Positions 31,286 to 43,330 of a stretch of 64,000 nucleotides of DNA are shown here, piece by piece. Source of the stretch: Candolleomyces eurysporus (lineage: Eukaryota; Basidiomycota; Agaricomycetes; Agaricales; Psathyrellaceae). How positions within the stretch are numbered: position 1 is the first letter of the stretch; every line of letters begins with the position of its first letter. A program made the translations under genes and the position numbers. The DNA is taken from the NCBI GenBank assembly GCA_027579435.1, contig JANBPK010001041.1, forward strand, positions 1-64,000, written 5' to 3'. The notes beneath the pieces are model-generated. The model searched no databases, was not told the origin of the DNA, and saw only the letters and a program-made list of their open reading frames with translations.

Positions 31286-33718
31286 TCACAAAGCCCAGCC
31301 CCCAGGAACCGGAGCCCCATCGTTGGCATCGCCAGCGTATGCACAATCCTCCTCCGACGCCAAATCCGCTCCGACAGGTGAAATCATAGTCCTGATATAA
31401 TCCCCAACTTTACACCATCCCGTAGAGCCCGACGCCTGCTGTTGATGAGTCTGCGCGGCAACGTCCTTCGACGACGAGGCATCGGTATCCTCGCTGCTGG
31501 TGAATTCAGCCAGAGCCTCCGTGAGGTCCTCAGAAACCGTCCCAAGCGACTTCGTGCGCTGCAGCCCAGGGGCACTGCCAATAGCAGAAGGCGGAGGGGC
31601 TTCTTCGCCCCTCCTCCGCCGATGTGTTGTAGGCGACCTGTTTCCCATCGCGTCCGGATCTTTCATGTACGGTGAAGGCAGAAACCTCTCCGCGGACGAC
31701 GATAACGGCCAGATGCTCCTATCCTGGGAGCTCAGGCCACCAGTGGTGAGCCACGGTGGCCCAGAGGAAGGCTCAACAAGCGACGACCGGCTCCCGTTCC
31801 TCGACTTGAACTTGGCTAGCTCGATGGACGACATCAACGAAGATAATTGCTCGTCTTCTAGAAGCGAAGGTAGACTTGGTATTATCACTTCGATCTTTGG
31901 TCGACGCACTGGTGCACTCTCCCGAGCAGCCGGTGGACTGGGTGGCACTGGGAGAGTAGAATCCTTGCCTCCTACTGCAAGGTGCTTGAGAACCACCTGC
32001 TCAGAATCGAAGTGGTAGGGGCCGTGCGCATGATATGTCGTCGACGGTGAAGCGATGAGGACGTCGTCACCATACGCCGAGGTAACAGGCGTTTCGATGA
32101 TCGTCAGCTCGGGCGAGACCGAAAGACCCAAGGAGCCACCGCTCAGGATCTGGCGGTCGCTGAAGACTTGCGATAAGGTGTAGGGAGTGTCGAAATGGGG
32201 AGATAAAGGTGGGGAGGAGTCGAGTGACCGGAGATCGGACATGAAAGCGGAGAGGCCTGCTCCGCCAGATTCTGGGGATTCTCCGTCAAGGTTCGCATGG
32301 AATTCGTATGCAGGGTCAAACTCGTGGTCCTCCGATAGGGGCGGTGGGGAAGTCGAAAGATGAAATTCGCCTCTTGGAAGCGATTTCTGCCATTTCTCGG
32401 GAGAAGGAAAGTTTACTGGGGGATAAGGATCCAGTACATTCTCCAAGTCAACCGCGGTAGGCAGACGCGTCGGATCTGGGCCAAACTAATCAGTAAAGCA
32501 ACAAAAGACACGGGATGGAATGACGCACTTTCTTCGGCTGGTATGTAGGTACCACCATCTGGACAATGTGCCCAAACCTCAAATTGGACTTCTGGCGGAC
32601 AGGGGTCGATCGCAACTTGCGGATGTTCCGGCGAAAACGATTGTCCAATGTCGAGCGGTGGAGGATCGTTTGGCAAAGTTGGGATAAGCCGAGGTGTTTC
32701 CTGCACCGCTGGATGATCATGAGCATCCAGTGCCTCATGCCCATCAACGAAATCGACATCACTGAAAATGGGGGAGTATATAGATATTTCACCCGGTTTT
32801 GCGGCCGTTGCCTCGTTAGACGGCAGTCCAAGTCCGATCAAGTCAACTTCATTCTCGACGTCCGAGTGATATGGGCTGGCAAGAGGCGAAAGGGTGCTGA
32901 GATGTGGGGAATCGAAGACGTCGTGGATCATTCTCCGGGAATCTGGGGAAAGGGTCCCATCGGAGGAATCGCTATCATCCAATTCCGATAGGGGGAGAGG
33001 GGGTAATGGCGAAAAAAGGTCGATGAGGCTCTCTGCGTCATGAGGCTTCGCATCTAGATTGGACGACACGACGGTAAAGAGAGGGAGGGATTGAACGGGA
33101 AGGGACGCCAGGGATTCGTCGTCAGAGGCGTCATCGTCCGTCATCGCATCTGACGGACTCTGATCAGGGAAAATTGGGCAGGAAGGCTTGCTGCATTCGG
33201 AAGTTGTGTTGTCGAAGGTCGACACGTTTTGCTCTTCCGAGAAGTCAAACTCGAGGTCGGACACGGGATCACAAAGATCCGGAGGCTTTTGTGGCAGCTT
33301 CGGACTGGGGGGTAGGGAGAAAATGTCTCTGACATGAGGAGACACAGGTGGGCGAAGGGATTGCTGGAAATTCGTGAGGTCATAGAGATGTGGCCCTTCT
33401 CCGTCACACAGCCTAATGAGCCATGCGGTTCAGCGATATGCTCGAATTAAATTTCGTGACAAAACACTCACCGCCCCAGATCCTTTTCGCTGAGACGAAC
33501 GAAATCGGCTCCAGTCATGTTAACAATCTCAATGAACCTCGAGAAGCGAGCATTGAAAGGGTAATCGAGGTGGACCCTCATAAATGTGGCTAGCTGCTCC
33601 GTGGAATATGTAGAGAGCTTCCTTTCTAATCAGCCAGATGATTCCATGATGAAGGGGATAAACGTACAAAAGGCCTAACAGGAAACGGGCGGCGAAGGAG
33701 CGTTCGTTTGGGAATCAT
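31286..33718 (-). CDS. SAM-like domain protein with long disordered region
   Basis: Exons 33718-33668, 33617-33472, 33412-32529 and 32475-31286 give 756 residues with consistent phases. Intron 1 uses a weak AAG acceptor (needed for the frame), and intron 3 ends at CCCAG. The N-terminal 18-65 segment (STEQLATFMRVHLDYPFNAR, then VNMTGADFVRLSEKDLG) looks like a sterile-alpha-motif (SAM/pointed-type) helix bundle. The remaining 650 residues are rich in Ser, Pro, Asp and Glu, with many SP and TP sites (for example SPLPPLPLSE), and are probably disordered and phosphorylated. It could be a scaffold or transcription-related protein. I do not recognise the family, and the SAM call is by pattern only. 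Confidence 0.65.
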
Positions 33719-34842
33719 GGTGGGCGTCCAACAGGGCTCCATTGTGAGGCCAGAGAAACGGGATGGATGGATAAGCGCAGGGCGAAGAGTGGTTTATGCG
33801 AGGAGTATGGACGAAGGAAGCATCTACTGCAAGGAAGGGCTTACGTTGGGATCTAGGGAGCTTCGACGTTGAAAGGGGACCCTAAATATCGATCCTCTGT
33901 GCACCTCGTTTATCGCTGGAACAATAACTGAGGTTCTAGCCGAGGACTTTTATCGATATAATTGCAACTCCGCAGCATAATTGTCAAGAACGTGTCATTG
34001 AGCGCCAACAAGAGATGGTGGATACTTGGTGGATACCACCGAGTTCAAGACTCTGGGTACTGCTTCTCGCCATAATATGGGGGCGCCATGCGCAGTGCGC
34101 ACGCCTTCTCCTGCATCGTGTTTGAGCACATAGCCGTCAACAGATGCTGTTTTCAGAATCTTTGACCGATTTACAGCGCATCGGAGACAAAAGTGGTTCG
34201 CCACAATTAATGGTGTCAATATCCCAGATACTGGCTCCTACGGATCGGGGCCTGTAGGTTGGTCCTGGAATTCATTACCCTCGCCTTCTTGCTGATAACC
34301 TGAACAGCATGGCGTTCCTTGCCTCGTTTACAGGACAGCCTTCGGAGAATATCAGATATTAAGGAGCTCGATCCAACAGGAGGGAACGGAAAAGCCAGAA
34401 GATGGCAGAACCGTCATCCGAAGCGCAGCTGCCTTGAGCTCCTGGCATCGGCAATCGCCGAAACGGTCAGGTGACGCCGCATCATCAGCCTCCCCTAAAC
34501 TCCAGCCGGAAAATCGAAAATTTATGCCGCTCTCCGTCCTCTTCACCTACGGCGACGATGGCCGTCTGCTCACCGCCCACTGAACCGATAACCAAGACTA
34601 GGACCTGATGACGGGATAGCCTGGTGGGTATTTCTTGCATTCTTATCGCTCGAAACGATGAAATTTTCCTATTTCGTTGAGCGTCGAGCTATACCTAAGC
34701 TTTGACGCGATGCTCTTTTTTTGTCATAGTTACACTGATCGGTTCTTCTTGCATTGCTGAGCATTAACTGACCACTGTGTACACGCAGATATCACCCTAC
34801 CATTTGGCGATTTTGCCCTCGGAAGCCGACCTCCATTCCACG
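33719..34842. other. intergenic stretch
   Basis: No ORF of support is seen. It holds the promoter of the SAM-like gene and possibly of the short gene at 34843. Confidence 0.4.
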
Positions 34843-35275
34843 ATGACCAACGGGTTAGTTGAGCCTCCTTCGCCCTCTTACGATGATCCTATCTTCAATT
34901 CAAACTAGAGTATCTGAGGACTCAGTCCGATGCTTTTATTTTTTTTTCTTCTGACCTTCCTCTATCTCCTTTCATCCAACAGAGCCCAGCTAACACTTCT
35001 ATTTTCAGGCTTGCCGCCCATGCCCTTTCCCGACTCCATATCGAAGCCAACCTGCATTGTAAGTCTCTGGTCTTGACCTTCCCCTGATGATAAAAAGGAA
35101 TTACCGCCTGTTCCATCTTTGATGGAGTTGATGACAATTCCATGGCTGTTTTTTTTAAATCCTGATCCCTCTCATTATGTGCCGTCCATTGAGTGTATCG
35201 CTTACGCTCCGCTTTCTAGTGGCCGGGGTTGCCGACCTCGGAGAATGGACTCATCCCGGATACCCGGCATTGTAG
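34843..35275 (+). CDS. candidate three-exon microprotein (38 residues)
   Basis: Exons 34843-34853 (11 nt), 35009-35058 (50 nt) and 35220-35275 (56 nt) join in phase through GT-AG introns of 155 and 161 nt with good donor and acceptor sites (GTTAGT/TTTCAG and GTAAGT/TTCTAG). The product begins MTNGLAAHALSRLHIEANLH and ends EWTHPGYPAL. The first half could form an amphipathic helix. Introns are about three times longer than elsewhere in the window. I do not recognise it. It could be a real micro-gene, the visible part of a longer gene with missed exons, or chance; phase agreement at two junctions is the main support. Confidence 0.35.
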
Positions 35276-36245
35276 GATATACGTGATCACTGCTCCACTC
35301 TGTGCGTATTGTCCTTTCTCCCTGTGCGTGATGTTTTATCACGACGGTCTTCGTACTGCCATGCACGAAAATGCCCGCCACAGCTCAATCTCTCGGGCAA
35401 CCCCATCTGATCCCTTTTACCTTTCATCTTTGACTGAACGACGCTAATCCTTCCTTCATATCAGGTCCTGTACTCCACTTGGCCCTCTGGGCTGCGGTCC
35501 GAACTCTCAAGCTATTTATATCTTGTAGAGACGGTTTTAGCCCCAGCTTCTTCTCCGCTATCATGTACATAAGACGTCTCCGAGTCGACTGTCGGCACTA
35601 GCTTCGACCCGGCGGAATATTACATATCGATGATCCAATATTTCGTGGTTTTCAAAGCCCAATTTCAGTTAAGCTACCAGAGAGGTCGACTGTCACCCAC
35701 TAACCCCCGGGCCACATGGTGATGCAATTATTCCGCTTCTGCTGGACAGCCAATCACCTCCAACCTATACGTCGAAGTTTCGTAAAACGTGAGTTCATTT
35801 GTCCCTCAGTGACAAATCGTTATTCCCGGATATAGCACTCAACCCCTCACATTCGCGGTATGACTTTCTCCTTCTTCCCCTTGGCAGTAAACGCAATGAA
35901 TTGTCCTGACATGGTGTATCACCGCCTCAGCGGCCATGTCGGTGGTGGTCTCCCATCCAGTCAAGAAGATCTCGGCCTCTGCGTCTAGACCTCTCGAGGT
36001 ATTCAATCTCTTTGGCTAAAAGGTGCGTTATAGCGGACCGCGTGCCCTGTAAGCGCTGAAATTATGAATAATCTCAGATAACACGGCCAGCAAGCACTCC
36101 GATCTCTCAGGACACTGCGTTCTATTGATCTCTGCTGCTCTGTCATCTGAATCATTGGCGTGCTGCAAGCCGTAAGAATAGCTTCTGCCTCTCTTCAGAA
36201 TTAGATTTTGTTGGCCGTGCCGCAAAAAGAGGGTTGTCACTAGAG
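35276..36245. other. intergenic stretch
   Basis: No gene is supported. This is the upstream region of the oxalate decarboxylase gene. Confidence 0.4.
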
Positions 36246-36252
36246 TATAAAA
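36246..36252 (+). promoter_or_regulatory. TATA box within an inverted repeat, oxalate decarboxylase gene
   Basis: TATAAAA lies 90 bp before the ATG at 36336. It is flanked by a perfect 7-nt inverted repeat, TAGAGTA (about 36241-36247) and TACTCTA (about 36255-36261). Confidence 0.5.
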
Positions 36253-36335
36253 TCTACTCTAGGATGGCCTATTTTCTCTCAACTCGTTCTTCCAAGAGTT
36301 GCTCACATCTCCAGAACCAGTTTTTCAAGTCCGCG

Positions 36336-38582
36336 ATGATTCGCATTTCCTCCTGCTTCGTCGCCTTGCTCCTCGCGACTTACTCGCTTGCTCTGCCTGC
36401 GGCCGACTTTTCTCGACGACGATGGATGGTCGATGATCTCGAGGCGCGCGACGGAGGGTCGTCGACTAGCTCTACGGGAACCGCTACGAGCACCGCGACT
36501 GGCACTAGTCCTCCTGCGGCCTCTGCGACAACCCCACTTATTAGTCTCGATCCCAATAACCCTGTGTGGGATTCCACCTTCAATGGTCCTTTCGACGCGA
36601 TCAGGGGAGAGCTCGGTGCAACCATTATTGGGCCTAACAATCCCAATATTGCGCAACAGAACCCGGACTTGTTCGCTCCCCCGACCACCGATGGAGGGAG
36701 TGTGTAAGTGCACCTGTCTATCCTGTCACATTTGCTTTTGGGGTGCCCACGACTTGATACTAATCATGAGGTTTTTGAACTAGACCTAACTTCAAGTGGC
36801 CGATGAGCTTGAGCCACAATCGCCTCCAGACGGGTGGTTGGGCCCGTCAACAGAACGGTGAGTTATCTTTAGTGCCTCTGGACTAGCCTCCGAAAAGAAG
36901 CTGATGGTATCTCGTAGTCGATGAAATGCCCATTGCGAAAGGTTGGTTTCGCGCGTTCCGTTCGTCCAGACCCCGTTTCTAAAAATATGATATAGCTATG
37001 GCCGGTGTAAACATGAGGCTGAAGCCAGGAGCGGTTCGTGAGCTTCATTGGCACAGTACCGCCGAGGTGAACTTCTTCTCTTGGTTTCTCGTTAGTCGGC
37101 CACTGATCGCCTTGTAAACGAAAACAGTGGGCCTACGTTATCAAAGGAAGCACGCAGGTCACCTCCGTTGATCAAGAAGGAAGGAACTTTATCTCGACTG
37201 TGGTACGTTCTTTCCTCGAAAGGATATAGACGGTGGGTTTGATAGGCGCCTTGGGATCTTCTAGGGCCCTGGCGACTTGTGGTACTTCCCTCCTGGTATC
37301 CCCCATTCCCTCCAAGCCACCGGTGATGACCCCGATGGTTCTGAGTTCTTGTTGGTCTTCAACGATGGAACTTTCAGCGAAGATAATACATTCATGGTCA
37401 GTAGTGAAAATCCTTTTCCCCGAAGGAAACGGTATTGATACCGTATGCCTCGTTTCCAGCTGACTGATTGGATGGCGCACGTTCCTGCTGAAGTCCTTGC
37501 CAAGAACTTCCAATTGGATGTCAAGGAATTCGCCAACGTCCCGGCCAAGGAGCTCTACATTTTCCCCACCGGTGAGTAGAACGCCGTCTCAGTCATACCT
37601 ACTCAGCTTAACTGGATTATCTATCATTTTGAAGATGTCCCCGCCGACGATCAGCCAGCGCCCGAAAGCCCTTTTGGGACCGTTCCCGAGCCTTTCTCCT
37701 TTGCGCTTTCCAAGGTGCCTGCTACAAAGTTCTCTGGAGGTACCGCAAAAATCGTCGATTCCACTACCTTCAAAATCTCGACCGCGATTGCTGCTGCCGA
37801 CGTTACTGTTGAGCCTGGTGCAATGAGGTGCGGGACTGTTCAAATTTACTTTGACATGGAAGGATATTGATTGTCGGTTTCCATTCATATTCATAGGGAG
37901 CTTCACGTAAGTCTTTCGCTCTTCTGAGCGGGTGGAACTACAAATCGAACGTCGAGTGCTGACTTTTCTTCTTATGATTTAGTGGCACCCCACTGAGGAC
38001 GAGTGGACGTTCTTCCTGTGAGCCAAATTTCTTCCATCCCTGTGATAATTTGTCTTCTCACTGCGCTTTGTGCACAGCGAGGGCGAAGGCCGAGTTACTC
38101 TCTTCGCTGGCGGGAACAATGCCCAAACCTTCGATTTCCAGGCTGGCGACGTTGGTATGTACACTTGTGCCTAATCTTGCACGCGTGCGCTTATATGTGT
38201 CTCAGCTTATATCCCGGCTTCTAACGGTAAGATACTGAGGGGACTCCCATAACCTTCTCCTCCCATGTTAACTTGCTAACTCGAACTCTCTCTAGGCCAT
38301 TACGTCGAGAACACCGGCAACACCACTTTGCACTTCCTCGAGATTTTCAACACCGGTGAGCATTCGTCCCGCAGAATTTTCGCCATGATAGTTCATCAGC
38401 CTAATACACCCTGTACAGACCGATTCGCCGATATCTCCCTTAACCAATGGTTGGCCCTCACTCCTCCGCCGCTCGTCAAGGCCCACCTTGGATTCTCCGA
38501 CGAAACTATCAGCAAGCTGCAGAAGGTCAAGCCGGTTGTCGTCGGCCCTGGTCTTTTCAACAACAAGACCAGCAGCGCTTGA
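36336..38582 (+). CDS. bicupin oxalate decarboxylase, secreted
   Basis: Fourteen exons: 36336-36703, 36784-36857, 36918-36941, 36996-37066, 37128-37202, 37265-37396, 37460-37571, 37635-37827, 37897-37906, 37983-38017, 38078-38154, 38206-38226, 38296-38355 and 38419-38582, giving 471 residues. The enzyme converts oxalate to formate and CO2 with Mn. The ATG at 36336 is chosen because a signal peptide starts there ([18 protein letters not shown]); the upstream in-frame ATG at 36264 lies too near the TATA box. A Ser/Thr-rich linker follows. Cupin 1 has [11 protein letters not shown] and PPGIPHSLQ; cupin 2 has [12 protein letters not shown] and [13 protein letters not shown]. Both metal sites look complete. 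Exon 9 is only 10 nt and carries part of the second metal motif. Confidence 0.92.
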
Positions 38583-39563
38583 GATTGAGAATTGTCTTGC
38601 TGTCCTGGGTCTTTGATTTCCAGATGATACATCGCTAATGTGAACTGCCGACCTTTTCAAGATGTTTTAAATCCTCTTCTTTCTTGCTTTTCCCCGATGC
38701 TAACCGGGTAATAAATACCTCTCATGTAATTTTACGAATACTTACGATCAAGTGACTAAATGTGATTCCTTTACGCGCCACAGACATTGAGATACCTTCT
38801 TACCTCAGGGGATTGAGTTCTTCGAGGGTTCGAACCCTCGCCCAGCGAGTCCTAGAGGCGTAGCATTTCAAGTTCCGACAAGCGCCCTCTTTGCTCTTGA
38901 CCACCATCACCGGCCACCGGTCTCCTTCCCATCATTATGATCGTGTCAATGAACCCCCAACAAACAAAAAATTGATGCATTCTCCAGCTTGGAGCGAACG
39001 ATCCTAGGACTCGTTGATCTACTATCAGTGCAATGCTCAGCGGCGCCAGCGCGATTGGTTTCATCTAGCCAAAAGTGGGTTAGCAGACTCGGTGTTGTTG
39101 GATCAAGCAGGCGTCGAATTTCGCTATGGGCCTTCAAGGGAAGCTCCCTGTACGAGCCCTCCGTCGATGCCCTTTGCACTCTATCTAACACGATTGTGGC
39201 NGGGGGGACGACGGGAAGATACGTCCCCGACTGTCGAGGGCAGCTCGGAGATAGTGAGAAGTCAAGATGAAACGATCGTGCGTGTGTCAAAGTTTCTCTC
39301 ATGATGCTGATATGCTGAACGTCGCCTTATGTCTCTCCACCCTTCATCGCTCTGTGGCTATCAGTGATTATCTGCCTTCATTGCTTCATTCCACCTTTCT
39401 TCCCCTTGTAACGGTACGGGCGCGGGGACAACGGGTTCAGGTATAACATTGGGCGTCATCGCTCCACGGGTCACTGTTTACACTCCTTTGTGTCTACCCG
39501 CTCAATTGTACCTGGTGTACATCCCTATCCAACCTTTTCCTTCATCGAGTCCGCAGCCAAGGA
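38583..39563. other. intergenic stretch
   Basis: No gene is supported. An N precedes a G6 run at 39201. A palindrome resembling a tRNA T-arm is at 38823-38840, but no tRNA could be folded around it. Confidence 0.4.
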
Positions 39564-41302
39564 ATGACAGCTTCGACCTCGACCCCGTCTATGTTCAGCG
39601 ACTTGGATGGCTTGGAAACTATCACACGGGAGTACATTCATGCCGACTCTGTCCAGGCAAGTGGTCATCTCTATCCCTTTTCAATGCATGCACCCTCGTC
39701 TGACGAGCAACCTTTGGCAGTATATCGTGCGTTAGTCCAAATAATGCTGGAGATCACTGCTGATACCTGATGCCGGGTCGTTCGTTTCTTTCGCAACTCA
39801 GGGCGTTGCTGGACATGTTGCAGTGGTAAGTCTCCTTGCTCTTTACGCGGTTATTCATTTGAAAGAATTCATCCCTGTCCCATCTCGCAGGTGTTTGATT
39901 TCCTCCATACGTTTCCTAGCGAGGTGCGCCCCATCATACACCAATGGCTTCCACTTCCCTCAAGTCCTGTCGGATCAGGTTCGGTTAATGTGGCCAGCGC
40001 CCATGAGTACGCCGAAATTCCTATTTATGCTAGTACGATACTACCTTCTGTTCCACCGTATACCCGCCATCTTTCGTAAGTAGGGTCCTTCGTTTTGGAT
40101 GAGCGAGCATCTCTTGATCACGTCCGCAGTTGCAATGCCGACCACTCACTCCCCGAAAACATGCAAGGCTGCGTTGATCTGGACCACCAGTAAGCCTCTA
40201 CGATTGCTCATATCAGAATTAATAATGGAACCGTTTCCAGTATCGTGCTTCATGATTGCCGCTGTATCCGAGGGTGAGTTTACCCCAATCATTCTTCCAG
40301 TGATTGATTGCAGACGAGTGCACCTTCAGCGATTCTCTTCATTCGGGTTCACGCATTCTCCGGAAGGAACAAGAAACTTGGTATATACCTCGTCCTCCAA
40401 TTTCTCGTGCGTTTTTAAGCAGGATCGCCCTTTATCACGGACTAACATTCGTTATGGTACTCTACTGTTTCTAGGCCATTCATGGCACGGGGATTGCGCT
40501 TCTCATCCCGTTCCTTCAGAGTGCAAAATGTGAGTGTTTTACCCATATCTTTGCGCCACACCTCTGACAGCCGTGACCTCGCAACGTCCAGTCGTTCCGC
40601 TCCCAATCCCAAATCTCCCCTGTACTCCAATAGCGGTGAAGGACGAATTTCTAAGTGGCACGTTTGCAACGGTCCTCGTCAGTCTAATTCGTGAGTTCTC
40701 CCTTGAGGTCACACCGATTCCGTAGTTCCCTGACTTTTGGCTGCCCAGTTGTCATGCTGATCATGGTGTACATCGCATACCGGAAGCATAAGGACCTGAA
40801 AAGTGACCTGTTCACTGTGTTCTATCGAGATGGAGTGTTTTATTTCATTTGTTTATCAGGTGCATCTTGATCCATTCCGTCATCTGTCTATGACGTTCAA
40901 CTAACTGCCAACCTATTACGCAGCTCTGGCGGTAGCCAATATCGCCGTAACACTGAGCCCCGTGGTTAGTTGTTGCGATCGCTTTCTGATGAAATCGCCT
41001 CATCATCTTTCGTTATCCAGGATGGGAGGATCCGATTCGTTCTGGGACAGTACGTCGACACTTCCCTACTTGCCTGAGCGGCGGACTTACGTCTATATCA
41101 CAGGGTAGAAATTGACCTTCACGGCATTCTCTCCACCCGGATGCTGCTTCACCTTCGTAGATGTGCGGAACGAGATGTTGGGAGGTGGAAAAATGTCGAT
41201 GCGATCGAATACTCATCGACCAATTATCCTCGGCGAGGAACAAGATCGTCTCTTTCAACTCTGAAGTTTCATTCGAAAAATGAAACGTTGCAGAGTGAGT
41301 AG
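39564..41302 (+). CDS. DUF6533-type seven-helix membrane protein, copy A
   Basis: Fourteen exons: 39564-39656, 39721-39726, 39802-39825, 39891-39923, 39979-40075, 40130-40189, 40241-40273, 40330-40406, 40475-40529, 40571-40690, 40749-40859, 40924-40964, 41021-41049 and 41104-41302, giving 325 residues. The first intron has a GC donor (GCAAGT). The DUF6533 core reads FDFLHTFPSEVRLMWPAPMS then FLFMLVRYYLL. Further helices include ILFIRVHAFSGRN, HGTGIALLIPFLQSA and FYRDGVFYFICLS. The last exon starts VEIDLHGILSTRMLLHLRR. The protein should span the membrane seven times; family function is unknown. Exon 2 is 6 nt. Copy A has one extra intron (40965-41020) absent from copies C, D and E. Confidence 0.78.
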
Positions 41303-42217
41303 CTGGTTGTAAGTCGTGATTCCTCTGCCAGTTTGGCGTGAATTGATGAGCGATTCTACTAGTGCTAGTTCACTCTCACTTGTATGGACGATCGCAATTT
41401 GACAGGATTCTGACAACATGCGCCAGGGTTTGCTCGCCCGCCCCTGAGAACGTGCTCAGGAGTCAGTGTCTAGCGCTCATTTTACTGAGCACAAACGTGT
41501 AGTTGACACCAATCCATCGGCTATCTAATCTCAAGGACCAGCCATAGCTCGTCTACCCCACAATCCTCGATGTTTGTCAATACCATGGAACACGGAATCA
41601 CTTGATTGCGGGTAAGAGGTATGTTCCGTCGCGGATAATACGGCTTAAGATCATGTTGCACGTCTCCTGCGGTTTCATCACGCAGTCAACTATCAGCGTC
41701 ACAGATATCAATCAGAGGTCAGCGCAGCAAATGATGGGGCAATTACGATCATCCGAATTGAACGGTGGAGAAATTCCTGGGGCGGGTAACCCGCCATTTC
41801 TGAATCAGAGACGGGCGATAACGATGCTCGTCATGATCGTGGCAAATGATATACAGAGAGATTGGTGTAAAGATCAAGAGTTGTGTAGCCAATCAACGCT
41901 CTAATGATGTGCAGGCCCTCCGAGCTGGCCTCATTGGTGTGTTCCGTCTCCAGCGTCTTGTAGGGACGCCCGCACCCAGGTAGCTGATGTATATAGAATA
42001 TGTGACTGGCAGAGACAAACACGGAGCACTCCCTCCCTTTCCTCCTGGCCTCTACGCTTCAAGATCAGGGTTACAGTGAATGCTGAACCCGATCAACCAC
42101 AATTTCCAGACCCTTTCGAGGCCGTGAAGAGCCCGTATTCTGCTACACCCTCTATTCAGGTAGTGGTTTTGAAGCTTCCATTGGATACGTAATTCGCTAA
42201 CCTCAAAAACATGTCAG
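41303..42217. other. intergenic stretch
   Basis: No gene is supported. The 5' part of the neighbouring pseudogene (its exon 1) could not be recognised here. Confidence 0.35.
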
Positions 42218-43330
42218 TATATGGTATGTTGCACCTCTCTTTTGACGTTGCGAATCTTGGGCGCTCAACAAACACTCACGATCTCTCCATGCCCACTCAT
42301 CGTTCACTGTGCACGTAGGGTGTTGCGATATTGGCCAGGTTCGGGACATCTACACCCAAGGTTTCGCTTTTCTTGCTCTGGTACTACCTCCTGCTTCATC
42401 GCAAACTTGTCATCTTTCGTGGTACTTTCATCAATTATCTGAGGATTTCGTATAGGTCTCTTGCCGCAGTCGGTATGCCCACTACGCACTCACCGAAGGA
42501 CTGTCACTAAGCAAACCGATTATATCCCAGGCTCATGCTTGTTTCGTCGTCGCTGCTTCTGAAGGTCTGTGCTTGAAGTTCTGTATCTGTCTGTGATTCA
42601 CGGCAAACAGCTCTTTCTAGCGATCACGTTCATTCGCGTCTACGCCTTCTTTGGTCGAAATGAGAAGCTGAGATCGTAGTGCAGTTCATTGTAAGGCGTC
42701 TAAACTGATACCCTACGTAAGGCACGCTGAAGAATACTTCTTTTGCTCCGAAGGCAACCTGGTACCGGACTCGCACTGCTCATTGTCTTTCTGGGGAGTG
42801 CAAAGCGTAATGCGGTTGCTCCTGTCTTTCGCTCCCCAAATTCACATAAATCTCACTGCCAGACATCGACTTTCCGCTCCCAACTTGAAATTTCTCGCGC
42901 ACAGCTGTCGAGGCAAATACCAATATCCTCAGCGGGTTTGACGCCCCTTTCCTCGTTATCCTCTTCTATGAACTTCGTCTTCGTCATGACCAGCGCAGCT
43001 TTCTCAACGATTACTTGGATTATCACTTACCACTCTTTCACGCCACAATTGTGATGGGATGGTGATCATGGTGTGCACCGCGTATCAAAACACCAGAGCT
43101 TCCAAGTCATGTGGAGCATCTTGATGATCGTGTCTTATCGAGGCAAAATTTTCTACTCTGTCTAGTACGTCACCCCACGACAAGGTTTCGGTCGTCAGTT
43201 CTCGCAGCCGCCGATATCATTGTGGCTCTTAGTCCTGCAGTGCGTGACTATGCATTCGTCATATACTCATTTTCTGACACGTCGTATCAGGCGGGTGGAA
43301 TTAGGCTCTTTGTCGCTCAGTAAGTAATAA
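42218..43330 (+). pseudogene. decayed DUF6533-type seven-helix gene, copy B
   Basis: Pieces of the family occur in the right order but in different frames. They are a 6-nt micro-exon-like TATATG between AG and GTATG (42218-42223), then a stretch matching the KVLFFLxRYYLLxHR helix (about 42340-42415) fused to the start of an earlier exon, CFVVAASEG-like text near 42540, ITFIRVYAFFGRNEKLRS followed by a stop (about 42625-42680), GTGLALLIVFLGSAK (about 42765-42810), and YRGKIFYSV (about 43127-43160). Exons are missing or merged and stops interrupt the rest. It lies between intact copies A and C. Confidence 0.8.

Noticed and set aside
36264..36335. Upstream in-frame ATG for oxalate decarboxylase
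   Set aside because: Only 12 bp after the TATA box, and it would place 24 non-hydrophobic residues before the signal peptide.
38823..38840. Palindrome resembling a tRNA T-arm (GGTTCGAACC core)
   Set aside because: No acceptor stem, D-arm or anticodon arm can be paired around it on either strand, and the loop would have six bases.
38989..39304. Overlapping ORFs of about 90 codons on both strands around the N at 39201
   Set aside because: No domain or splice support; not distinguishable from chance open frames.
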